A stretch of 5,155 nt of DNA from Desulfobacterales bacterium (GCA_030668505.1 DAOUTV010000172.1:1-5155); one strand, 5' to 3'. Counted from the first letter of the stretch, positions 1 to 4,912 are shown. Notes: generated by a model not told the origin, from the sequence alone. Numbers and translations: made by a program.

Positions 1-1
1 A

Positions 2-1651
2 GACCGTTATATAATCAATAACCAATATCGACAGGTCATGTTGGCCGCCCGGGAGTTGGTGGTAAATCAACTTCCTCCCCAGGCAAATACCTGGGTCAAT
101 AGACACCTCATCTATACCCATGGCTATGGATTGGCCTCAAGCCCGGACAATGAAGTGACCAGCGAGGGACTGCCCCGCCTCTTCATCAAAGACGTGCCGC
201 CTTCCTTTGAACCTGACCTGAAGATAGAGCGCCCCGAGATCTATTATGGAGAAAAAACAGGGGAGTATGTTCTTGTAAAGACGAAGACCGAGGAGTTTGA
301 TTACCCCAAGGGGGACAAGAATGTCTATACCATCTATGAGGGAAGGGGAGGTGTCCCCATCAAATCTTTTCTCAGAAGGCTTTTATTTGCCGTTGAATTT
401 TTCGACCCCCAGATACTATTTACCACTTATTTAAACCCGGAGAGTAAAATAATGTACAATCGCCGGATTGACAGGCGGGCTGGTTTGATTGCCCCATTTC
501 TCGATTATGACGGTGATCCGTACATGGTTGTCTCCGGGGGAAAGCTCTATTGGATTCAAGACGCGTACACGACCTCTGATATGTATCCCTATTCTCTCCG
601 ATCTTATGGCCGTTTTAAAAACAAAGGACTAAACTACATCCGGAATTCAGTCAAGGTAACTATCGATGCCTATAATGGGGATGTAGCTTTCTACATTATT
701 GATGAAAATGATCCTATTGTTAAAACCTATTCGAGTATATTCCCTGATCTATTTAAGCCTTTCAATGAAATGCCTGCTGATCTGAAAAAGCACATCCGCT
801 ACCCCAGGGACCTCTTTAAAATCCAGGTGGATACATACACGAAATATCACATGGAAGATGTCCAGGTCTTCTATAACCAGGAAGACCTCTGGCAAATTCC
901 CGATGAGTTGTATGGTGATAGCCGGCAAGAAATGGAACCTTACTATATCATCATGAAACTGCCCGAAGAGGAAAAGGAGGAGTTTCTTCTGATGATCCCT
1001 TTCACCCCTTCCAAGAAGGATAATATGATTGGCTGGCTGGCGGCCAGAAGTGACCTGCCCAATTACGGGAATCTGGTAGTTTACAAATTACCCAAGGAAA
1101 AACTGGTCTATGGACCGATGCAGATTGAAGCCAGGGTGGATCAGCAAACGGAAATCTCCCGGGAGTTGAGCTTATGGGGCCAGAGAGGTTCCAGAGTCAT
1201 CAGGGGCAATCTTTTAGCCATTCCCATCAGTGATACATTTATCTATGTGGAGCCGGTTTACCTGGAAGCAACACAGGAAAAAAGCGAATTGCCCCCAACA
1301 GGACCACCTCAGAGAGGAGGTGTGCCGGTTTCTTCACAACAGGACAAATCAAGGGCCGCTTCGATACCGGAATTAAAAAGGGTTATTGTCGCTTTTGGCA
1401 ATCGCTTAGTTATGGAGGAAAATCTTGATAAGGCCTTAAGCAGTGTATTGGGTGGGCAAATATTCACCAAACAATTGGCTTCCCCATCTATTCCTCAAAC
1501 TCAGGATCCTTCTAATCTAGGAGTGTTGGCTCTGGAACACTATAATAAAGCCAAGGATTACTTGCGCCAAGGGAATTGGGCTGAATACGGGAGGGAACTT
1601 GAAAACTTGGAGAAAATTCTAAGAGAAATTTCTAGTATAACGAACCCTTAG
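2..1651 (+). CDS. UPF0182 (COG1615) family membrane protein, C-terminal part, 5' end outside window
   Basis: The frame is open to the left edge: codons before the ATG at 38 read DRYIINNQYRQV and run straight into MLAARELV, a conserved stretch of UPF0182 proteins. The ATG at 38 is therefore internal. About 549 residues are present. Family members are around 900 residues, with several N-terminal membrane helices (not seen here) and a large soluble C-terminal part. Recognisable blocks, numbered from base 2, are TWVNRHLIYTHGYG (30-43), the EVTSEGLP...FIKDVPP region (about 51-67), ERPEIYYGE (about 75-84), the QRGSRVIRGNLLAIPI region (about 395-410), PELKRVIVAFGNRLVME (456-472), and a C-terminal helical segment around HYNKAKDYLRQGNWAEYGREL. 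The biochemical function of the family is unknown; it is thought to be a membrane protein. A Pro/Gly/Gln-rich stretch at about 430-455 separates two blocks that I remember as adjacent in relatives. The gene ends in TAG with no obvious terminator. Family assignment is confident; function is not known. Confidence 0.93.
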   Translation, partial: DRYIINNQYRQVMLAARELVVNQLPPQANTWVNRHLIYTHGYGLASSPDNEVTSEGLPRLFIKDVPPSFEPDLKIERPEIYYGEKTGEYVLVKTKTEEFDYPKGDKNVYTIYEGRGGVPIKSFLRRLLFAVEFFDPQILFTTYLNPESKIMYNRRIDRRAGLIAPFLDYDGDPYMVVSGGKLYWIQDAYTTSDMYPYSLRSYGRFKNKGLNYIRNSVKVTIDAYNGDVAFYIIDENDPIVKTYSSIFPDLFKPFNEMPADLKKHIRYPRDLFKIQVDTYTKYHMEDVQVFYNQEDLWQIPDELYGDSRQEMEPYYIIMKLPEEEKEEFLLMIPFTPSKKDNMIGWLAARSDLPNYGNLVVYKLPKEKLVYGPMQIEARVDQQTEISRELSLWGQRGSRVIRGNLLAIPISDTFIYVEPVYLEATQEKSELPPTGPPQRGGVPVSSQQDKSRAASIPELKRVIVAFGNRLVMEENLDKALSSVLGGQIFTKQLASPSIPQTQDPSNLGVLALEHYNKAKDYLRQGNWAEYGRELENLEKILREISSITNP

Positions 1652-1741
1652 AGAACCCTCTACAAACCACCCTTTTCACTCTTGACAAGCCCTTTAATGG
1701 GTGACCCCGATCTTACATAACGAGGAGCTCCTGAGAAGAGA

Positions 1742-2008
1742 ATGGGAAAGCGCGACGAGTCATCGTTAGGCAAAAACTTCCGTTCAGCGGAAAAGAGACT
1801 CACCAAAGGACTTATTAAATGGAGGCTCAAGCGCGTTGGTTTGCCGACCCCTGATGAAGAGACCATGGATAAAGGTTCAGAGCGAATCGTTGATGAGGCG
1901 CATAAGATCATGAAAAGACGTGCCAAGAGTATCTTTGAAGAGCTTAAACAAGCCAAGCAAGAGTTTCTGAAAGCTTACCGAGATGAAGAGAAAAAGGAAA
2001 AAGAATAG
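1742..2008 (+). CDS. Small charged hypothetical protein, 88 aa
   Basis: I do not recognise a named family. The product is 88 residues, highly charged and mostly helical, with no signal peptide or membrane segment. Residues 1-30 are basic (MGKRDESS, KRLTKGLIKWRLKR). A short GLPTPDEET turn follows, and then a long Lys/Glu-rich helix runs from about residue 45 to the end (RIVDEAHKIMKRRAKSIFEEL, finishing in KKEKE). It is probably cytoplasmic. The start at 1742 has only a weak nearby ribosome site (AGAAGAG just upstream) and a better AGGAG at 1723-1727, which is rather far away. It follows the UPF0182 gene by 90 nt on the same strand and precedes the 24-codon ORF by 22 nt, so the two small ORFs may be co-transcribed. 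Minus-strand frames overlap it, but their translations look like shadows. It is probably real because of its coherent helical composition. Confidence 0.6.
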   Translation: MGKRDESSLGKNFRSAEKRLTKGLIKWRLKRVGLPTPDEETMDKGSERIVDEAHKIMKRRAKSIFEELKQAKQEFLKAYRDEEKKEKE

Positions 2009-2030
2009 AGGGGGAATCGGAGGGGAAACA

Positions 2031-2105
2031 ATGGACGGCCAAAAAGAATGGGAGCTCCGGTACAACAAACTCCTGGATCGTCTTAAGGTCAAGAAAGTGA
2101 AATAG
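2031..2105 (+). CDS. Possible 24-aa microprotein
   Basis: A 24-codon ORF begins MDGQKEWELRYNKLLDRL and ends in a basic VKKVK tail before TAG. It has a strong Shine-Dalgarno sequence, GGAGGGG at 2019-2025, with a 5-nt spacer. The peptide would form a short amphipathic basic helix with no membrane segment. It lies 22 nt after the 88-aa gene on the same strand. Its last two sense codons and stop codon fall inside the left arm of the terminator hairpin at 2097-2141, so translation to the stop would disturb that hairpin. It may encode a real microprotein, a leader-like element, or nothing. The ribosome site is the main support; no homologue is recognised. Confidence 0.4.
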   Translation: MDGQKEWELRYNKLLDRLKVKKVK

Positions 2106-2141
2106 GGCCAAGGGTACGATTTCCCTGTGGCCCTGTTTCAC
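2097..2141. terminator. Bidirectional intrinsic terminator between convergent genes
   Basis: A long imperfect hairpin has left arm 2097-2114 (GTGAAATAGGGCCAAGGG) and right arm 2123-2141 (CCCTGTGGCCCTGTTTCAC), with an 8-nt loop. There is one bulged G and one G-T pair. The core AGGGCCA/TGGCCCT is flanked by an A-rich arm on one side and a T-rich arm on the other on both strands. This is the usual form of a terminator shared by convergent genes. On the plus strand it ends the small-ORF unit; on the minus strand it lies 22 nt past the H1-like stop codon. Confidence 0.8.
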
Positions 2142-2162
2142 ATATTTCAGGTTGGTCAGAAA

Positions 2163-2543
2163 CTATGCCCCTACATAAATGCCCCTACCTGCTCTCTTGA
2201 TCTTCCCCTGCTTACCAGCCTTGAAAAGGATATTCCTGACAGTCCTTTCCCCAAACCCTGTCCTCTTTATCAGCCCGGCAACGTCAGCGCCCTTCTTCAA
2301 CCTCTTGATAATGTTGACAACCTGATCAGTGGCCGTCAACTTAGCAGCTTTCTTCTTCGCAGCAGCTTTCTTCTTCGCCACTGGTTTCTTCTTCGCAGTT
2401 TTAGCCTTCGCTTTGGGTTTCGGCTTCGCAGCAGCTTGAGCCTTTTCAAGATTGGCCACCTTCTTCGCCATTGCTTCAGTCTTTCTGGTCAGGGCCTTGA
2501 GTTCCCTGGTTACCGCCTGCAGATCCTTTTTCAGATTTTTCAT
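2163..2543 (-). CDS. Histone H1-like Lys/Ala-rich DNA-binding protein with C-terminal winged-helix-like domain
   Basis: The product is a 126-residue, strongly basic protein in three parts. Residues 1-36 are a helical, probably coiled-coil segment (MKNLKKDLQAVTRELKALTR). Residues 37-68 are a low-complexity Lys/Ala/Pro tail of the histone H1 type, built from AKKK-like units. Residues 69-126 look like a small helix-turn-helix or winged-helix domain (TDQVVNIIKRLKKGADVAGL, then TGFGERTVRNILFKAG, then a wing-like KIKRAGRGIYVGA). It is probably nucleoid-associated, with the tail neutralising DNA and the C-terminal domain giving folded DNA contact. The start is fixed by GGAGGAG (plus-strand 2551-2557) with a 7-nt spacer. 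It lies 30 nt downstream of the HU-like gene on the same strand, so the two probably form an operon. H1-like bacterial proteins are well known, but this exact architecture is inferred from the sequence alone. Confidence 0.85.
   Translation of the reverse strand: MKNLKKDLQAVTRELKALTRKTEAMAKKVANLEKAQAAAKPKPKAKAKTAKKKPVAKKKAAAKKKAAKLTATDQVVNIIKRLKKGADVAGLIKRTGFGERTVRNILFKAGKQGKIKRAGRGIYVGA
2346..2399 (-). repeat. Three 18-bp tandem units encoding the Lys/Ala tail
   Basis: The core TTTCTTCTTCGC (plus strand) recurs at 2349-2360, 2367-2378 and 2385-2396, an exact period of 18 bp. It encodes six-residue AKKK-containing units on the minus strand. The repeat is in frame, so slippage would lengthen or shorten the basic tail without breaking the gene. 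Confidence 0.85.
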
Positions 2544-2573
2544 GAACGCTCTCCTCCGTGTTTGATTTTTGGT

Positions 2574-2852
2574 CTATTTATAATCAACCCTCTCCTTCAA
2601 TTCCCCACCACACTTGAAGAAGGGTAGTTTCTTGGCCGGTACCTCCCTTGGTTCCCCGGTCCTGGGGTTTCGCCCGGTGTAACCCTTGTAACTCCTGACT
2701 TGGAAGCTGCACAAACCCCTGACCTCGACCCGGTCGCCAGAAGCAAGAGCTTTGGACATTTCGTCAAAGAACAGATCGACGACCTGTTCGGCTTGCACTT
2801 TTGTGAGGTTGGTTTCCTTGCGTAGGGCTTCGATGAGATCGGCTTTGGTCAT
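2574..2852 (-). CDS. HU/IHF-family DNA-binding protein
   Basis: The 92-residue product has the full HU/IHF fold and normal length. An N-terminal helical pair (MTKADLIEALRKETNLTKVQ to about residue 38) is followed by the GDRVEVRGLCSF beta strand (39-50). The DNA-embracing arm carries the GRNPRTGE signature (60-67), whose proline (P63) intercalates into DNA in this family. The protein closes with PAKKLPFFKCGGELKERV (72-89). It acts as a dimer that bends and compacts DNA in the nucleoid. Two positions are unusual against standard HU: Cys48 where GFGSF has a second Gly, and Cys81 where FKPG has Pro. I believe both recur in a deltaproteobacterial HU subgroup. The start is supported by AGGAGGG (plus-strand 2859-2865) with a 6-nt spacer and by a sigma-70-type promoter upstream. 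The H1-like gene follows 30 nt downstream. Confidence 0.95.
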   Translation of the reverse strand: MTKADLIEALRKETNLTKVQAEQVVDLFFDEMSKALASGDRVEVRGLCSFQVRSYKGYTGRNPRTGEPREVPAKKLPFFKCGGELKERVDYK

Positions 2853-2886
2853 GGTGTTCCCTCCTGCGAAATAGTGTTATATCAAC

Positions 2887-2915
2887 TTAATAGAAGATGG
2901 TTGGGGGAATGTCAA
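2887..2915 (-). promoter_or_regulatory. Sigma-70-type promoter of the HU/H1 operon
   Basis: On the minus strand there is a perfect TTGACA -35 box (plus-strand 2910-2915), a 17-nt spacer, and a TATTAA -10 box (2887-2892). Transcription would start near 2880, giving a leader of about 28 nt before the HU start. The -10 matches the consensus at four of six positions. A nearby TATAAC is not correctly spaced. Confidence 0.6.
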
Positions 2916-3069
2916 GGGATGTTGAGGGGTTATCGGGGACTTTTGGCTTTTCAGCTTGCGGAAATTGTGATATCTATTTGGAATCTTTAGGTTTTGAACA
3001 GCCATAGCCGTTTCATAGGGACTCTGTTGTACCTGGCAAGGCTTGATTTAAGAGGATATTGGATGATGT
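2916..3069. other. Intergenic stretch with no recognised gene
   Basis: There is no ORF with a ribosome site and no tRNA or known RNA motif between the HU promoter and the terminator that begins at 3070. I found no well-spaced plus-strand promoter; weak hexamers such as TTGAAC at 2994-2999 lack a partner. If the following terminator belongs to a small RNA, its body would lie here. Confidence 0.5.
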
Positions 3070-3106
3070 AAGCGGGTCAGCCGGTAGGTGGCCCGTTTGT
3101 TTTTTG
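3070..3106 (+). terminator. Orphan intrinsic terminator, plus strand
   Basis: The stem AAGCGGGTCA (3070-3079) pairs with TGGCCCGTTT (3089-3098), with G-T pairs, around a 9-nt loop. It runs into TTTGTTTTTTG, giving a classical G/C stem plus T-tract in the plus orientation. The nearest upstream gene (HU) reads the other way, so no annotated gene explains it. Confidence 0.7.
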
Positions 3107-3166
3107 TCCATATTACATACCGGATGACTTGTGGCCCAGAATCAAGGAGCCACTCGGAATTAAGCT

Positions 3167-3190
3167 CCCCGCCTCAAGCGGACGGGGTAT
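3167..3190. repeat. REP-like hairpin, copy 1
   Basis: This short palindrome has CCCCG (3167-3171) pairing with CGGGG (3183-3187) around a core containing CAAGC, followed by TAT. A second, closely related copy lies at 3337-3359 in the same orientation. Such paired GC-rich extragenic hairpins resemble REP elements; no associated transposase is in the window. Confidence 0.65.
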
Positions 3191-3226
3191 CACGAAGGAT
3201 ATACAATTTATTTCCCCTCACCTTCA

Positions 3227-3265
3227 CCCTGTTAAATTTCCCGAAGGGAACCCTATTTAACAGGG
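3227..3265. repeat. Long nested inverted repeat
   Basis: Perfect 11-bp arms, CCCTGTTAAAT (3227-3237) and ATTTAACAGGG (3255-3265), enclose a second hairpin, TTCCC-GAA-GGGAA (3238-3250). This makes a stem of about 16 bp with a 4-nt bulge. There is no T-tract on the plus strand, so it is not an obvious terminator. It lies between the two REP-like copies and seems part of the same non-coding element. Confidence 0.75.
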
Positions 3266-3269
3266 CAGG

Positions 3270-3323
3270 CCCTCTCCCACCAGTCATCGATCCTGAGGCC
3301 TCAGACCCGAAGGGGGGAGAGGG
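3270..3323. repeat. Inverted repeat enclosing a 12-bp palindrome
   Basis: CCCTCTCCC (3270-3278) pairs with GGGAGAGGG (3315-3323). The loop contains a perfect palindrome, CTGAGGCCTCAG (3293-3304). The CCCTCTCCC/GGGAGAGGG pair resembles a common dispersed bacterial intergenic repeat, but copy number cannot be judged from one window. Confidence 0.65.
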
Positions 3324-3336
3324 TACTATGCGGTAA

Positions 3337-3359
3337 CCCCGCCGCAAGCAGCGGGGTAT
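3337..3359. repeat. REP-like hairpin, copy 2
   Basis: CCCCGC (3337-3342) pairs with GCGGGG (3351-3356) around a loop containing CAAGC, followed by TAT. It matches copy 1 (3167-3190) in orientation and nearly in sequence, with starts 170 bp apart. The two copies bracket the inverted repeats at 3227-3323. It ends 23 bp before the sigma-54 promoter. Confidence 0.65.
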
Positions 3360-3382
3360 TGAAAAAGACTAATAAAGTGGTG

Positions 3383-3398
3383 TGGCATAAGAATTGCT
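3383..3398 (+). promoter_or_regulatory. Sigma-54 (RpoN) promoter
   Basis: TGGCATAAGAATTGCT matches the -24/-12 consensus TGGCAC-N5-TTGCW almost completely. The GG (3384-3385) and GC (3396-3397) doublets are separated by exactly 10 nt. The start of transcription would be near 3409, giving a leader of about 79 nt to the microprotein ATG at 3488. Sigma-54 promoters need an enhancer-binding activator; its site would fall in or near the repeat block at 3227-3359, and none was identified. Confidence 0.65.
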
Positions 3399-3487
3399 AA
3401 TCAAATCATGCATTCTTGGCTTTCTGCATCAAAATATCTGATGGAGTAAGTACCAGAGACACGTTTCTCACATAAGGAGGTATTATC

Positions 3488-3604
3488 ATGAGCGTCGCTT
3501 CAATGTTTGTTATTGTGTGCATCTTGGTACTGGTTCTGGCATTAGAAGTACAAGTAACCCAAATCACAAAAAAGCTTGATGCAATCCTTGGTCAGAAGAA
3601 ATGA
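3488..3604 (+). CDS. 38-aa single-span membrane microprotein
   Basis: The ORF has a near-perfect Shine-Dalgarno sequence, AAGGAGG (3474-3480), with a 7-nt spacer before ATG. After MSVAS, residues 6-19 form one unbroken hydrophobic helix (MFVIVCILVLVLAL). A polar amphipathic tail follows, EVQVTQITKKLDAILGQKK. It is most likely a single-pass inner-membrane peptide with a cytoplasmic helical tail that could contact a partner protein. This topology is inferred. It lies alone downstream of the sigma-54 promoter and upstream of a structured non-coding stretch ending in a terminator. I do not recognise a family. A type I toxin-like peptide is possible, but the charged tail is also typical of small regulatory membrane peptides. 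Cys11 lies within the membrane span. Confidence 0.7.
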   Translation: MSVASMFVIVCILVLVLALEVQVTQITKKLDAILGQKK

Positions 3605-3851
3605 GATAGTACGTACGACAGTATTACTATACTCGATCGTCAAAAAAATGACGCAAAGATAGCAATGGATTTGTCTTGAGTTCATAAACTCTGAACGCTA
3701 AGGCCACCCTACCATCCAAAGCCTAAGCGTAGGGACCGGGTTTGCTTGGTTTGGGGCTTTTCCATGTTGGCATATTGAAGTTTTTGTGGTCTTTAGATAT
3801 CCATGAATAAGACATGACGTTTTCAGGTGTTTCGTCATGACTTCCTTTTGC
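3605..3851 (+). other. Structured non-coding stretch (3' UTR or small RNA candidate)
   Basis: There is no convincing gene here. Several hairpins can be drawn on the plus strand: CGTCA/TGACG around an A6 loop (3638-3653), GAGTT/AACTC (3678-3691), CCCTAC/GTAGGG (3707-3734), and a strong one from 3809 to 3843. In the last, AAGACATGACG pairs with CGTCATGACTT except for one A-A mismatch. Transcription from the sigma-54 promoter would cross the whole stretch before the terminator at 3852-3888. No known riboswitch class fits. The density of hairpins suggests an RNA with its own role, but this is inference. Confidence 0.4.
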
Positions 3852-3888
3852 AAGCCCCTGGTTTCTTTCCGGTTGCCAGGGGCTTTTT
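3852..3888 (+). terminator. Strong intrinsic terminator
   Basis: A perfect 10-bp stem pairs AAGCCCCTGG (3852-3861) with CCAGGGGCTT (3876-3885) around a 14-nt loop, and TTTTT (3884-3888) follows. The orientation is plus. It closes the unit that begins at the sigma-54 promoter and separates it from the metallophosphoesterase gene. Confidence 0.88.
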
Positions 3889-3910
3889 CTATGGTAAATA
3901 AAGGAACGAG

Positions 3911-3951
3911 CACAACGACGCGTTCAATGCGCAACTATTTATGTCGTCGTG
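3911..3951. promoter_or_regulatory. Inverted repeat upstream of the metallophosphoesterase gene
   Basis: CACAACGAC (3911-3919) and GTCGTCGTG (3943-3951) are inverted copies with one mismatch. They enclose a smaller GCG/CGC pair (3920-3922 and 3930-3932). The site ends 33 bp before the chosen start codon, where an operator would be expected. No well-spaced promoter hexamers were found, and the regulator is unknown. Confidence 0.35.
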
Positions 3952-3971
3952 TATAGAAACCGTATAAGAAC

Positions 3972-3976
3972 GGAGG
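3972..3976 (+). promoter_or_regulatory. Ribosome binding site fixing the metallophosphoesterase start
   Basis: GGAGG lies 8 nt before the ATG at 3985. It rules in that start over the in-frame GTG at 3949, which has no such site. Confidence 0.8.
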
Positions 3977-3984
3977 GATTCATT

Positions 3985-4647
3985 ATGAGAATCATTGCGT
4001 TTGGCGATATTCATGACCGGACTGAAAATATAGGAAAGGTTGAAAGGCTCTCCGATGCAGACTGTGTAATAATTACCGGAGACTTGACGAATTTTGGTGG
4101 CGTAGAGAGAGCAAAGAAGGTGATAGAAACTGTATCACGCCATAATCCCAATCTCTATGCCCTGCCCGGGAACATGGACCAAAAACAGGTAGAGGGTTAT
4201 GTAGACGAGCTTGGAATCAACATTCACTCCAAAGGTGTTATTATTCAAGGGGTAGGTTTTTTTGGTGTCGGGGGTTCAAATTACACGCCTTTTAATACCC
4301 CTACTGAATACACTGAAGAAGAGATAAAAGAGTTTATTCGAAAAGGATATGAAGAGATAAAACACGTCAAGTTGAAAGTTTTGGTTTCACATACGCCCCC
4401 TTATAACACTAAGGTAGATATTGTGGGCGGAGGACAACATGTCGGTAGTGTCTCGGTCCGGGAGTTCATAGAAAAATATCAGCCACAGGTTTGCCTCACC
4501 GGTCATATTCATGAAGCAGTAGGGAAAGACATAATTGGAAACACAATCATCATAAACCCTGGAATGTTGGCAAGCGGGGGGTACGTGGAGCTTGTTGAAA
4601 AAGAAGGAAGACTTGAGGCAACCCTTAAGTCCATAAAGCTATCATAA
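3985..4647 (+). CDS. Calcineurin-like metallophosphoesterase (Icc-related/YfcE-like)
   Basis: The product is 220 residues, cytoplasmic, with no signal peptide. All family metal-binding blocks are present in order: GDIHD (7-11, giving the DxH pair D8 and H10), GDLTN (32-36), GNMD (62-65), SHTPP (135-139) and GHIHE (173-177). Family members bind two divalent metals at these residues and hydrolyse phosphomono- or phosphodiesters. The classical GNHD block has Met in place of His, as in compact YfcE/MJ0936-type enzymes, which often lack this His. The substrate cannot be told from sequence. The start is set by GGAGG 8 nt upstream and by the protein beginning directly with the first beta strand (MRIIAFGDIHD). 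A longer reading from GTG 3949 would add 12 residues of no family character. The gene stands alone between a terminator and an unrelated small-ORF region. The enzyme class is confident; the exact subfamily is less so. Confidence 0.93.
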   Translation: MRIIAFGDIHDRTENIGKVERLSDADCVIITGDLTNFGGVERAKKVIETVSRHNPNLYALPGNMDQKQVEGYVDELGINIHSKGVIIQGVGFFGVGGSNYTPFNTPTEYTEEEIKEFIRKGYEEIKHVKLKVLVSHTPPYNTKVDIVGGGQHVGSVSVREFIEKYQPQVCLTGHIHEAVGKDIIGNTIIINPGMLASGGYVELVEKEGRLEATLKSIKLS

Positions 4648-4725
4648 AAACTGCTTCACAATTCTTTATTCTTACAATATTTCATTGATTCCGATTTTTT
4701 TGCTTTCCATTGAGAAAATAGCAAA

Positions 4726-4833
4726 ATGTCTTGCGAATTCAAAGAGTTAATAGCAAGCAGCTTGAGTGAAGCGGATATACCAGTCGATATTTTTTCTTCA
4801 GTTTCTCACTCGCTGACCCGATTAGTAATTTAG
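4726..4833 (+). CDS. Doubtful 35-aa ORF
   Basis: An ATG-to-TAG ORF of 35 codons begins MSCEFKELIASSLSEADIPV. The translation is balanced and looks protein-like (an amphipathic helix, then a DIFSSVSHSL segment), but the only ribosome site is a weak GAGAAA. It lies in the same reading frame as the downstream gene at 4921, separated by TAG and two TGA codons. It could be a separate small gene, the decayed front of a longer protein, or chance. No homologue is recognised. Confidence 0.25.
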   Translation: MSCEFKELIASSLSEADIPVDIFSSVSHSLTRLVI

Positions 4834-4903
4834 TGGGACGAGCCATTTTGAGAAAACAGGCATGATGTATGAGTGACAATGTGCTTAGGGGCCCCGATAA
4901 GCA

Positions 4904-4912
4904 GAGGGGAGG
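4904..4912 (+). promoter_or_regulatory. Ribosome binding site fixing the start of the downstream small gene
   Basis: GAGGGGAGG ends 8 nt before the in-frame GTG at 4921. The earlier in-frame candidates, GTG 4873 and ATG 4879, have no comparable site, and an in-frame TGA lies directly before 4873. Confidence 0.6.

Noticed and set aside
1682..1687. Perfect TTGACA upstream of the 88-aa gene
   Set aside because: The nearest TATA-like hexamer (TACATA, 1714-1719) is 26 nt away, too far for a sigma-70 promoter.
1660..1956. Minus-strand ORF of 98 codons
   Set aside because: Opposite the 88-aa gene; Ser/Leu-rich composition typical of an antisense shadow, with no good ribosome site.
1877..2141. Two overlapping minus-strand ORFs of 71 and 65 codons
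   Set aside because: Phe/Leu/Ser-rich antisense readings of Lys/Glu codons; they cross the bidirectional terminator.
2127..2627. Plus-strand ORF of 166 codons
   Set aside because: Antisense of the H1-like gene; repeated SFLLR-type runs are the reverse reading of the Lys/Ala repeats.
3088..3336. Plus-strand ORF of 82 codons
   Set aside because: Starts inside a terminator stem and runs through the palindromic repeat block; no ribosome site.
3649..3657. GACGCAAAG resembling the c-di-GMP-I (GEMM) riboswitch core
   Set aside because: The partner GCAAACC segment, the tetraloop stem and the conserved 3' part are not arranged as in that class; the match is a short coincidence.
3949..3984. Upstream GTG start adding 12 residues to the metallophosphoesterase
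   Set aside because: The GGAGG at 3972-3976 lies inside this extension and serves the ATG at 3985; the added residues have no family character.
4698..4726. TTTTGCT/AGCAAAA inverted repeat as a terminator for the metallophosphoesterase
   Set aside because: No T-tract follows on either strand and the stem is A/T-rich with a 15-nt loop.
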